Shown here one piece after another: positions 1 through 5,761 of a DNA stretch of 5,761 nucleotides (within the stretch, counting starts at the first letter, position 1; the number at the start of each line of letters is the position of its first letter). This stretch comes from Friedmanniella sp. Its GTDB lineage: Bacteria > Actinomycetota > Actinomycetes > Propionibacteriales > Propionibacteriaceae. The notes beneath the pieces are model-generated. The model searched no databases, had not been told where the DNA came from, and saw only the letters and a list, made by a program, of their open reading frames with translations. A program made the translations under genes and the position numbers. The DNA is taken from positions 1 through 5,761 of the forward strand of contig JAOPXW010000298.1 in NCBI GenBank assembly GCA_025964935.1, given 5' to 3'.

Positions 1-486
1 AACTCCGCCATCCACGACCTCGACATCGTCCCGTGGCTGCTCGGCTCGCCGGTGACCGAGGTGAGCTGGCACGCCCCCCGCTCCAGCCCGGCGGCGCCGG
101 GGTTCCAGGATCCGCAGCTGATCCTGCTGCGCACCGCCGACGGCGTGCTGTCCACCGTCGAGATCTTCCTCAACGCCCGCTACGGCTACGACGTCAGGTG
201 CGAGGTGGTGGGCGAGAGCGGGACGGTGAGCCTGGCCCGACCCGTACGCCTGACGACCGACTCCGCCCTCCGCCACTCCACCCCGTACGCCGCCGACTGG
301 CGACCGCGCTTCGCCGACGCCTACCGGCTGGAGCTGCAGACCTGGGTCGACTCCCTGGGTGGCCGACCGCCCGGCGTCCTGGCCACGGCGTACGACGGGC
401 TGGTCGCCAGTGCGGTGGCCGACGCCGTCATCACCTCGATGCACACCGGCGGCGCGACGACCCCGGTCCGGGTCCCCGCGGTCTAG
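1..486 (+). CDS. Gfo/Idh/MocA family oxidoreductase, C-terminal fragment
   Basis: This is the last 161 residues of a protein whose N-terminal NAD(P)-binding Rossmann domain lies outside the window. The reading frame is open from base 1 to the TAG at 484-486. The fragment opens with NSAIHDLDIVPWLLG, the hallmark segment of the Gfo/Idh/MocA family (inositol, glucose-fructose and related sugar/polyol dehydrogenases). His5 matches the catalytic His of inositol dehydrogenases. The Asp four residues before it in B. subtilis IolG appears as Asn1 here, a substitution I believe is also found in other family members. The rest fits the C-terminal alpha/beta substrate domain: a strand-rich core (residues about 37-85), the TWVDSLGG helix near residues 114-121, and a final helix with a D-G-L-V-A-S-A-V-A-D-A pattern typical of the family end. 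Substrate cannot be told from this part. The GTG at 52 is an internal Val codon, not the start. The cytoplasmic location is inferred from the family. Confidence 0.85.
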   Translation, partial: NSAIHDLDIVPWLLGSPVTEVSWHAPRSSPAAPGFQDPQLILLRTADGVLSTVEIFLNARYGYDVRCEVVGESGTVSLARPVRLTTDSALRHSTPYAADWRPRFADAYRLELQTWVDSLGGRPPGVLATAYDGLVASAVADAVITSMHTGGATTPVRVPAV

Positions 487-523
487 CCTCCGCGGTCCTC
501 CGGCTGGGCGCCGTTGGCCGGTC

Positions 524-556
524 GTTCACCCCCAGGCCATGGACGGGCCATGCGCG
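524..556 (+). promoter_or_regulatory. Putative PHO box (PhoP operator), three 11-bp direct repeats
   Basis: Three contiguous 11-bp units lie in exact register: GTTCACCCCCA (524-534), GGCCATGGACG (535-545) and GGCCATGCGCG (546-556). Units 2 and 3 match each other at 9 of 11 positions. Against the Streptomyces PHO-box unit as I recall it (G-G/T-T-C-A-Y-Y-Y-R-G/C-G) the units score about 9, 8 and 9 of 11. The flanking 11-mers (513-523 and 557-567) score only about 6 and 5. The array lies upstream of a secreted alkaline phosphatase, the classic target of the PhoR-PhoP two-component system, and ends 117 bp before its start codon. A possible but weak -10 element is around 564-571. Repeat and register are seen directly; PhoP binding is inferred. 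Confidence 0.5.
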
Positions 557-603
557 GATGGTGTTGTCTAGCCACGCAGCCCGACCCGTAACCCCCCGAC
601 CTG

Positions 604-627
604 CCGGTGGTGCGCGGACGCCACCGG
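604..627 (+). other. Hairpin in the phosphatase leader
   Basis: CCGGTGG (604-610) and CCACCGG (621-627) form a perfect 7-bp stem that can extend by a G-T and a G-C pair, leaving a 6-nt loop. It lies between the putative PHO box and the phosphatase start, so it would be in the 5' leader if transcription starts just after the box. A smaller 5-bp hairpin (640-644 with 649-653) follows directly before the ribosome binding site. A regulatory role is not shown; in GC-rich DNA such stems also arise by chance. Confidence 0.3.
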
Positions 628-654
628 GCTGTACGGGGCGTGCCGCCAGGCACC

Positions 655-667
655 AGGAGGAACGGAG
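655..667 (+). promoter_or_regulatory. Ribosome binding site of the alkaline phosphatase
   Basis: AGGAGG at 655-660 is a full Shine-Dalgarno match but sits 13 nt before the ATG at 674. A second purine run, GGAG at 664-667, has the more usual 6-nt spacing. Together they support the ATG at 674 over the in-frame ATG at 692. Confidence 0.6.
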
Positions 668-673
668 ATCGGC

Positions 674-2164
674 ATGAGGGTAAGAAGGCGTATGGCGCTC
701 GTCGCGCTGCTGAGCGCGACCGCGCTGAGCGCGACGACGGTGGTGGGCGCCGAGGCCGCCGCCACCCAGGCGAGCAGCAGCAAGATCACCAACGTCATCT
801 ACCTGCTCGGTGACGGGATGGGTCGCACCCACGTCACCGCCGGGCGGGACCGCTACTACGGGGCCTCCGGCTCGCTGAACATGGAGCGGCTGCCCGTGGT
901 CGGCCAGGTCCGTACGTACGCCGTGCAGAAGAACTCCGGCCAGCCGGGTGACCCCGACTTCGTGCCCGAGTACGTCACCGACTCCGCCTCCTCGGCCACC
1001 GCCTGGTCCTCGGGGGTCAAGACCTACAACGCGGCCCTGGGCGTCGACGCCAAGGGCACCGTCGTCCCGACCGCCATGGAGCTGGCCCACCAGGCCGGCC
1101 TCCGGACCGGCAACGTCTCCACCGCCGAGATCACCGACGCCACCCCGGCCGCCCAGATGAGCCACGTGCTCGCGCGCGGCTGCCAGGGACCGTCCTACTC
1201 CGCCGCCTCCTGCCAGGTCATCGACGTCACGGGCGGGGCTGCGCTGCCCACCAGCGACATCCGGGTCACCCCGGTCGCGGACCAGATCGCCCGCAACGGC
1301 ACCGCCGACGTGATCCTGGGCGGCGGGCTGTCCCGCTTCGACGCCGCGGACGAGGCCGCCCTGAAGGGTCAGGGCTACAAGGTCCTCGGCTCACCGGCCA
1401 GCCAGACCGTGGCGACCCGCGCCGACCTGCGGAACGCTCGCAGCGGCAAGGTGTTCGGGCTCTTCAACAAGGGCAACCTGACCATCTCGAAGTTCAAGCG
1501 CGAGAACCCGACGTCCCCGCAGGCCGCCGAGCCCACGCTGCCCGAGCTGACCAAGAAGGCCATCGGCCTGCTGGACCAGAGCACCCGCAAGAACAAGGGG
1601 TTCTACCTCCAGGTCGAGGGCGCTCTGATCGACAAGCGCTCACACGCCAACGACGCCGCCCAGACCCTGGAGGAGATCAAGGCCTTCGACGACGCGGTCG
1701 CGGTAGCGGTCGACTTCGCCCGTAAGGACAAGCACACCCTGGTCATCGTCACCGCCGACCACGAGTGCGCCGGCTTCGGGATCATCGAGAAGGGCACCTT
1801 CACCAACGCCGAGGCCGCCACCCCGCCGGTGAACGCCGACACCGGCAACCCGGCCAACAACTCGACCCCGGCCCGCGGCGCCAACGCGAAGGACCCGGCC
1901 CGCTCCACCGGACCGGTCAACGGCTCCGGCTCGGCCGACCCGAAGAACTTCGCCCCGGCCACCTTCCGGACCGCGGACGACCCGGCCTCGGTGCAGGACG
2001 GCAGCCCCGACGCGAGCCTGTGGCTGACCTACCTGTCCGGCAACCACACCGGCCAGGACGTGCCCCTGTACGCCTACGGCCCCCACTCCAGCGAGCTCGC
2101 CGACAGCGTGGAGAACACGATGCTGTTCGACGTGGTCACCGGAGCCCTGCGGATCCAGCCGTGA
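674..2164 (+). CDS. phoA: Secreted alkaline phosphatase, E. coli PhoA family
   Basis: This 496-aa enzyme would hydrolyse phosphate monoesters outside the cytoplasm to release inorganic phosphate. Residues 1-28 are an export signal: Arg4-6, a hydrophobic core at 7-24, and a likely cleavage after AEA (26-28). The Arg run lacks a good twin-arginine motif, so Sec export is favoured. Catalytic landmarks by alignment to E. coli PhoA: Asp47 in GDGMG (Asp51), nucleophile Ser104 in VTDSASSATAW (Ser102), Asp155 and Thr157 in DATPAA (Asp153, Thr155), Arg169 (Arg166), Glu316 in QVEG (Glu322), Asp321, Lys322 and His325 in DKRSH (327, 328, 331), Asp363-His364 in TADH (369-370), and His459 in NHTG (His412). 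The Asp153/Lys328 pair is of the E. coli type. Cys171 and Cys181 match the first E. coli disulfide. From TADH to the last His ligand there are 95 residues, against 42 in E. coli, owing to an Asn/Pro/Ala-rich insertion at about 376-445. The ATG at 674 keeps the positively charged n-region. The gene stands alone: a putative PHO box precedes it and a terminator hairpin follows it. Confidence 0.95.
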   Translation: MRVRRRMALVALLSATALSATTVVGAEAAATQASSSKITNVIYLLGDGMGRTHVTAGRDRYYGASGSLNMERLPVVGQVRTYAVQKNSGQPGDPDFVPEYVTDSASSATAWSSGVKTYNAALGVDAKGTVVPTAMELAHQAGLRTGNVSTAEITDATPAAQMSHVLARGCQGPSYSAASCQVIDVTGGAALPTSDIRVTPVADQIARNGTADVILGGGLSRFDAADEAALKGQGYKVLGSPASQTVATRADLRNARSGKVFGLFNKGNLTISKFKRENPTSPQAAEPTLPELTKKAIGLLDQSTRKNKGFYLQVEGALIDKRSHANDAAQTLEEIKAFDDAVAVAVDFARKDKHTLVIVTADHECAGFGIIEKGTFTNAEAATPPVNADTGNPANNSTPARGANAKDPARSTGPVNGSGSADPKNFAPATFRTADDPASVQDGSPDASLWLTYLSGNHTGQDVPLYAYGPHSSELADSVENTMLFDVVTGALRIQP

Positions 2165-2170
2165 CCCCGG

Positions 2171-2205
2171 CCGTGGGGCCGTGCCTGCGGGCACCGGCCC
2201 CACGG
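2171..2205 (+). terminator. Terminator hairpin after the alkaline phosphatase
   Basis: The arms CCGTGGGGCCGTGCC (2171-2185) and GGCACCGGCCCCACGG (2190-2205) pair along 15 bp with one bulged base and a 4-nt TGCG loop, beginning 6 nt after the stop codon. No T-tract follows, as is common for actinobacterial intrinsic terminators. The position and strength make termination of the phosphatase transcript likely. Confidence 0.75.
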
Positions 2206-2209
2206 TCAT

Positions 2210-2229
2210 GTCCGGGCCCCGGCCCGGAC
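2210..2229. repeat. Perfect 9-bp inverted repeat upstream of the small membrane protein gene
   Basis: GTCCGGGCC (2210-2218) and GGCCCGGAC (2221-2229) are perfect inverted repeats separated by CC. As RNA this gives an 8-bp stem with a 4-nt loop, only 4 nt after the terminator hairpin and 7 nt before the next ribosome binding site. It could be a second terminator stem, an operator for a dimeric regulator, or a leader hairpin affecting translation of the next gene. The sequence alone does not decide. Confidence 0.45.
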
Positions 2230-2236
2230 CTGAACC

Positions 2237-2242
2237 GAAGGA
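2237..2242 (+). promoter_or_regulatory. Ribosome binding site of the small membrane protein
   Basis: GAAGGA at 2237-2242 ends 6 nt before the GTG at 2249. This fixes that GTG as the start and supports the gene being real. Confidence 0.6.
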
Positions 2243-2248
2243 CCTTCC

Positions 2249-2776
2249 GTGAGCCGTACCCGTACGCTGCTGGCCGCCGGTCTCGCCGTCGTCGTGGTCC
2301 TGGTCAGCCTGGGTGCGTGGTGGCTGGCGCGGGACCCCACCCCCACCACCGACAGTGCCAGCGCAGCCCGGACCTCGCTGGTCGGCCTGCCCGCCGCGAC
2401 CGGGGAGCCCGAGCTGGCCAGCCTGGACACGCTGCACCCGCAGCCCGGCCAGGTCGTCGAGGCGGCGGGCCCCTTCGACGACCGCTTCGACCTGACCGGC
2501 CTGAGCCTGACCGACCGGGCGGTGAGCGGGCGGGTGCTGGTGACCAGCGACGTCAGCGACCTGCTCGAGCTGCAGGTGCTGGCCGGCTTCTACGACTCCT
2601 CCGGGGCCCTGATCGGCACCGGCCGCTGGGACTACCACCTGGACGAGGCCACGGCGAGCCCGCACGACGGCCAGACCCCCGACGAGCACCGGGTCTTCCG
2701 GATCGCCGTCCCGGCCGACCTGGCCGGGCGCGCCGTCGCCGCCGCCGTCGGGGTCCCGGTCCTGGTCAACGAGTAG
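2249..2776 (+). CDS. Membrane-anchored hypothetical protein with an extracytoplasmic domain
   Basis: This 175-aa protein is not one I can name. Residues 1-6 are short and basic (MSRTRT). Residues 7-27 form one hydrophobic segment ending in WWLA, followed by Arg-Asp and a Pro/Thr/Ser/Ala linker (about 29-50). That layout fits an N-terminal anchor or uncleaved signal with the remainder outside the membrane. There is no lipobox and no Cys in the protein. Residues about 85-173 look like a beta-sandwich. The stretch LQVLAGFYDSSGALIGTGRW (108-127) resembles the core of FxLyD-type domains (hydrophobic strand, aromatic-Y-D, G, then a strand), which is a similarity by eye only. The GTG start is chosen by the GAAGGA spaced 6 nt upstream. 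The gene lies 84 bp after the phosphatase, beyond a strong hairpin, so it is probably a separate transcript. Its 3' end overlaps that of the convergent peptidase gene by 11 bp. A link to phosphate metabolism is not shown. Confidence 0.75.
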   Translation: MSRTRTLLAAGLAVVVVLVSLGAWWLARDPTPTTDSASAARTSLVGLPAATGEPELASLDTLHPQPGQVVEAAGPFDDRFDLTGLSLTDRAVSGRVLVTSDVSDLLELQVLAGFYDSSGALIGTGRWDYHLDEATASPHDGQTPDEHRVFRIAVPADLAGRAVAAAVGVPVLVNE

Positions 2777-4133
2777 TTCGGGCGGCCGCCGCCACCTGGG
2801 CGAAGCCGGCCAGCATCAGCGTCTCGGCCCGGCAGGCGGCGGCGAAGTCCCCCAGGTGCAGCGACTCGTCGGCCCCGTGCGCCCGCGTGTGCGGGTCCCC
2901 GACCGCGGTGACCAGCACGGTGGCGTCGGGGTAGGCCGCACTGAAGTCGGCCACCATCGGGATCGACCCGCCCTGGCCGACGAAGACCGGCGCGACGCCC
3001 CAGGCGGTGGTGAACGCCTGCCGGGCCACCTCGGCGTACGGGCCGGCGAACGGGACGGTGCTCGGCTCCCCGAGATCACCGGGGGTGACGGCCACCCGCG
3101 CGCCCCAGGGGGCGTGGCTCTCCAGGTGCGCCACCAGATGCCCCATCGCCCGGGCCGCGTCGTCGCCCGGGGCGAGCCGGAGGCTGACCTTGGCCCGGGC
3201 CGCCGGGATCAGGGTGTTGCTGGCCCGGGCGACCGGAGTGGTGTCCAGGCCGATCACCGCGATGGCGGGCCGGCACCACAGCCGGCTGACCGCCGAACCG
3301 TCCCCGATCCAGGAGACCCCGTCGAGCAGCCCGGACTCGGCCCGGAGCCGGTCCTCGGGGTAATCCAGGTCGGGGGCCTCGGCCCGGGTCAGCCCGGCCA
3401 CGGCCACGTTGCCCGCGTCGTCGTGCAGGGTGGCCAGCAACCGGCAGAGTGAGGTCAGGGCCTCGGGGACCACGCCCCCGTACGAGCCGGAGTGGATGGC
3501 GTGGTCGAGGGTCTGCACCTCCACGACGCAGTCCACGACCCCGCGCAGGGATGTGGTGAAGGCGGGCCGGCCGACCTCCCAGTTGCCGGAGTCGCAGATC
3601 ACGTAGACGTCGGCGGCCAGGGCGTCCCTGTTCTCGGCGAGCAGCCGGGCCAGGGTCGGCGAGCCCACCTCCTCCTCCCCCTCGACGAAGACGGTGACGC
3701 CGACGGGCGGGCGCTCGGCGAAGGCGCGGAGCGCGGCCAGGTGGACCGCCACCCCGCCCTTGTCGTCGGCCGTCCCGCGGCCGAACAGCCGGTCGCCGAC
3801 CCGGGTGGCCTCGTACGGCGGGGTCGACCACAGCGCCGGGTCCCCCTCCGGCTGGACGTCCTGGTGGGCGTACAGGCAGACGGTGGGCTGGCCCTCGGGG
3901 GCCGGGAAGCGAGCGATGACCGCGGGAGCGCCGCCCCCGGCCGAGACGAGCCGGACGTCGGGGCAGCCGACGTCGGTGAGCAGGTCGGCCACGGCCTGGG
4001 CGCTGCGCGTGACCTCCGTGGCCCGGTCGGGGTCGGCCCCGACGGACTGGATGGCCACCAGCCGGCCGAGGTCGTCGAGCACCCCCGGGATCAAACGGTC
4101 GAGGTCGGACAGGAGCTGCTGGTCGTCAGTCAC
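2766..4133 (-). CDS. M20 family metallopeptidase / dipeptidase
   Basis: This 455-aa protein is a cytoplasmic zinc peptidase of the M20 family (carnosinase/PepV/CPG2-like), expected to cleave di- or short peptides. Motifs from the GTG at 4133: His90 in YAHQDVQPEGD is a metal ligand, with Asp92 nearby. GRGTADDKGG (118-127) carries the bridging Asp123. EGEEEVGS (151-158) carries catalytic Glu154 and ligand Glu155. Asp181 in CDSGNW is a further ligand, and His419 in RAHGADES is the last. HSGSYGG (214-220) marks the inserted dimerisation (lid) domain, and GQGGSIPM (387-393 region) the conserved substrate-side loop. All metal ligands are present, so the enzyme should be active. An in-frame TTG at 4211 would add 26 residues (MWRRFRLEYLAG...), but that stretch is encoded inside a large inverted repeat and is not part of the family fold, so the GTG is preferred. 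Its ribosome binding site is only a weak G-rich run (complement of 4137-4145). The gene lies 95 bp downstream of purL on the same strand. Substrate is unknown. Confidence 0.92.
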   Translation of the reverse strand: MTDDQQLLSDLDRLIPGVLDDLGRLVAIQSVGADPDRATEVTRSAQAVADLLTDVGCPDVRLVSAGGGAPAVIARFPAPEGQPTVCLYAHQDVQPEGDPALWSTPPYEATRVGDRLFGRGTADDKGGVAVHLAALRAFAERPPVGVTVFVEGEEEVGSPTLARLLAENRDALAADVYVICDSGNWEVGRPAFTTSLRGVVDCVVEVQTLDHAIHSGSYGGVVPEALTSLCRLLATLHDDAGNVAVAGLTRAEAPDLDYPEDRLRAESGLLDGVSWIGDGSAVSRLWCRPAIAVIGLDTTPVARASNTLIPAARAKVSLRLAPGDDAARAMGHLVAHLESHAPWGARVAVTPGDLGEPSTVPFAGPYAEVARQAFTTAWGVAPVFVGQGGSIPMVADFSAAYPDATVLVTAVGDPHTRAHGADESLHLGDFAAACRAETLMLAGFAQVAAAARTTR

Positions 4134-4155
4134 TCGCCCCACCCTAGGACGCGGA

Positions 4156-4218
4156 CCGCCGAGTTGTGGAGAAGATCCGGCTAGGTACTCCAGGCGGAAT
4201 CTTCGCCACAACTGGCGG
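4156..4218. repeat. Long imperfect inverted repeat between purL and the peptidase gene
   Basis: Arms of 24 nt at 4156-4179 and 4195-4218 are separated by 15 nt. Paired blocks are CCGCC/GGCGG, AGTTGTGG/CCACAACT, GAAGAT/ATCTTC and CCG/CGG, 22 bp in all, broken by one mismatch (4170 with 4205) and single-base bulges at 4161 and 4198. The central blocks are more AT-rich than the surroundings. The repeat starts 11 nt beyond the purL stop on the minus strand, so a rho-independent terminator is the simplest reading, although no T-tract follows. Alternatives are an operator for the peptidase gene or a dispersed palindromic element. Confidence 0.65.
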
Positions 4219-4228
4219 GGTCCCGACC

Positions 4229-5761
4229 TCAGACGGTCTGCGGGGCCATCACGGCGGGGATGGTGGCGGCCCAGGCGGACCGGATCCGCGCCAGCGGCAG
4301 GCTGAACTGGTCGGCGACCGTGACGTGCGCGTCCTCGACGGGGGTCACCTCACCCAGCCGGGCCAGCGGGATGTCGTACGCCCCGCACAGCTCGGTCAGC
4401 TCGTCCTCCGAGCCCGGCCGGACCGAGACCAGCACCCGGCCGGCGCTCTCGGAGAACAGGGCGACGAACGGGTCCGCGTCCTCGGGCAGCCGGACGTCCA
4501 CCCCGAAGCCGCGTCGCAGGCAGGACTCCACGAGCGCCTGGGAGAGCCCGCCGTCGGACAGGTCGTGGGCGCTGCTCAGCAGGGCGCGCCGTCCGGCCCG
4601 GGTCAGGACGGCCGCGAGACGCTGCTCGTGCTCGAGGTCCACGACCGGCGGCAGACCACCCAGGTGGTCGTGCGCCACCTCGGCCCAGGCGCTGCCGGCC
4701 AGCTCGTCGCGCGTGTCGCCGAGCAGGTAGACCCCGTCGCCGACGGCGGCGAACCCGACCGGGATCCGGGCCGTGACGTCGGGGATGACACCGAGGACCC
4801 CGACCACCGGGGTCGGCAGGATCGGGGTGTCGGCGGTCTGGTTGTAGAAGCTGACGTTGCCGCCGGTGACCGGGGTGCCGAGGATCTTGCAGCCGTCGAC
4901 CAGACCCCGGATGGCCTCGGTGAACTGCCACATCACGGCCGGGTCCTCGGGTGAGCCGAAGTTCAGGCAGTCACTGATCGCCACCGGCTGCGCGCCGGTG
5001 ACGGCGACGTTCCGGTAGGCCTCGGCCAGCGCGAGCTGCGCGCCGGCGTACGGGTCGAGCAGGGCGAAGCGCCCGTTGCAGTCGGTCGCGAGCGCCACCC
5101 CCAGGTTGGTGTCCTCGTCCAGCCGCAGCATGCCGGCGTCCTCGGGCTGGGCCAGCACGGAGTTGCCGCGGACGTAGCGGTCGTACTGGTCGGTGATCCA
5201 GGACTTGTCGCACAGGTTCGGTGACGCGACCAGGGCGAGCAGGGTGTCGGCGAGCTCGACCCCGGTCGCGGGCCGGGCCAGCCGCTCCACCCCGTCGGCC
5301 TGGACGGTGTCCTGCCAGTCGGGTCGGGCGTACGGCCGGTGGTAGACGGGCCCGTCGTGGGCCACGGTCCGGGGGTCGACGTCGACGACGGTCTCGCCGT
5401 GCCAGTCGATGACCAGACGACCGTCGCCGGTCACCTCCCCGACCACCGTGGCCAGCACGTCCCACTTGGCGCAGATGGTGAGGAACTCGGCCACGTTGGC
5501 CGGCTCCACGACCGCCATCATCCGTTCCTGCGACTCGCTCATCAGGATCTCCTCCGGGCTGAGGGAGGAGTCACGGAGCGGGACGGCGTCCAGGTTGACG
5601 TGCATCCCGCCGTCGCCGGCGGCGGCCAGCTCGGAGGTGGCGCAGGACAGCCCGGCCGCCCCGAAGTCCGACAGCCCGTTGATCACCTGGGCCTCGAACA
5701 GCTCCAGGGTGCACTCGATCAGCAGCCGGTCGCCGTCTGTCACCTCACCGACGACGGTAGC
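4229..5761 (-). CDS. purL: Phosphoribosylformylglycinamidine synthase subunit II (PurL), C-terminal part
   Basis: FGAM synthase uses ATP and ammonia, delivered by PurQ with PurS, to convert FGAR to FGAM, step four of purine synthesis in the cytoplasm. The fragment has 510 residues. Actinobacterial PurL is about 740-770 residues as I recall, so roughly the first third lies beyond the right edge. Recognisable family segments, in order: [16 protein letters not shown] with the conserved Asp, LMSESQERM, the [19 protein letters not shown] strand-turn-strand (5414-5452), [110 protein letters not shown] and [13 protein letters not shown]. The end is complete, with TGA read from 4231-4229. The GTG at 5743 is not a credible start. 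The first codons at the edge (5761-5723) encode [13 protein letters not shown], where PurL normally has a QVGDPF-type motif, so the extreme edge is doubtful. It is followed by an inverted repeat and then the peptidase gene. Confidence 0.95.
   Translation of the reverse strand, partial: ATVVGEVTDGDRLLIECTLELFEAQVINGLSDFGAAGLSCATSELAAAGDGGMHVNLDAVPLRDSSLSPEEILMSESQERMMAVVEPANVAEFLTICAKWDVLATVVGEVTGDGRLVIDWHGETVVDVDPRTVAHDGPVYHRPYARPDWQDTVQADGVERLARPATGVELADTLLALVASPNLCDKSWITDQYDRYVRGNSVLAQPEDAGMLRLDEDTNLGVALATDCNGRFALLDPYAGAQLALAEAYRNVAVTGAQPVAISDCLNFGSPEDPAVMWQFTEAIRGLVDGCKILGTPVTGGNVSFYNQTADTPILPTPVVGVLGVIPDVTARIPVGFAAVGDGVYLLGDTRDELAGSAWAEVAHDHLGGLPPVVDLEHEQRLAAVLTRAGRRALLSSAHDLSDGGLSQALVESCLRRGFGVDVRLPEDADPFVALFSESAGRVLVSVRPGSEDELTELCGAYDIPLARLGEVTPVEDAHVTVADQFSLPLARIRSAWAATIPAVMAPQTV

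Noticed and set aside
52..486. Oxidoreductase fragment as a complete 144-aa gene starting at the GTG at 52
   Set aside because: The frame is open to base 1, and the upstream residues NSAIHDLDIVPWLLG are a family motif, so the GTG is an internal Val codon.
500..521. Possible terminator hairpin after the oxidoreductase (CCGGC with GCCGG)
   Set aside because: Only a 5-bp stem with a 12-nt loop, which is expected by chance at this GC content, and it adjoins the putative PHO box.
680..705. Twin-arginine (Tat) signal in the phosphatase
   Set aside because: There is an Arg4-6 run, but it is followed by Met-Ala-Leu rather than the F-L-K-type context. A Sec signal is the simpler reading, though Tat export is not excluded.
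431..1165. Long open frames antisense to or out of phase with the phosphatase, peptidase and purL genes
   Set aside because: They have the Arg/Pro/Gly-rich low-complexity composition of GC-rich shadow frames, with no motifs and no ribosome binding sites.
2781..2790. Perfect 10-bp palindrome GGCGGCCGCC near the convergent gene ends
   Set aside because: A simple GC-only palindrome within the peptidase coding end. With no spacer or flanking structure, it is likely compositional.
4165..4173. DnaA-box-like 9-mer on the minus strand (TTCTCCACA, 8/9 to the consensus) in the purL-peptidase gap
   Set aside because: It is a single near-match inside one arm of a palindrome. The other arm gives only 7/9, there are no further boxes, and no dnaA/dnaN genes are nearby. 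It is not evidence for an origin.
5723..5743. GTG at 5743 as the start of a short PurL
   Set aside because: The open frame continues to the window edge, and a PurL beginning here would lack its whole first catalytic half. The edge sequence itself is suspect.

Overview
The window reads as chromosomal DNA of a high-GC actinomycete. Evidence: GC-rich throughout with strong G/C third-position bias, GTG starts next to ATG starts, actinobacterial-type PurL sequence, and short intergenic gaps. I cannot name the genus. No rRNA, tRNA, CRISPR array, transposase or phage gene is visible.

Layout. Plus strand: (1) 1-486, the C-terminal end of a Gfo/Idh/MocA-type NAD(P)-dependent oxidoreductase cut by the left edge. 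(2) 487-673, an intergenic region with three contiguous 11-bp direct-repeat units resembling a PhoP-binding PHO box, followed by a leader with small hairpins and a good ribosome binding site. (3) 674-2164, a secreted alkaline phosphatase of the E. coli PhoA family with all catalytic and metal ligands present. (4) 2165-2248, a strong terminator hairpin and a second, shorter dyad. (5) 2249-2776, a small single-pass membrane-anchored protein of unknown function. Minus strand: (6) 4133-2766, an M20-family metallopeptidase/dipeptidase that converges on and overlaps gene 5 by 11 bp. (7) 4134-4228, a gap holding a long imperfect inverted repeat. (8) 5761-4229, the C-terminal two thirds of purL, running off the right edge.

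How the parts fit. Most of the window is ordinary housekeeping and accessory content: purine synthesis, peptide turnover, phosphate scavenging, sugar/polyol oxidation. The most coherent system is the phosphatase with its putative PHO box, which would make it a phosphate-starvation gene under PhoR-PhoP. I did not find a convincing undescribed multi-gene system. The oddest point is the right edge: the first 13 codons of the purL fragment look like a second version of a motif lying about 310 bp further into the same gene, where a different family motif is expected. This is most simply an assembly or contig-edge chimera.
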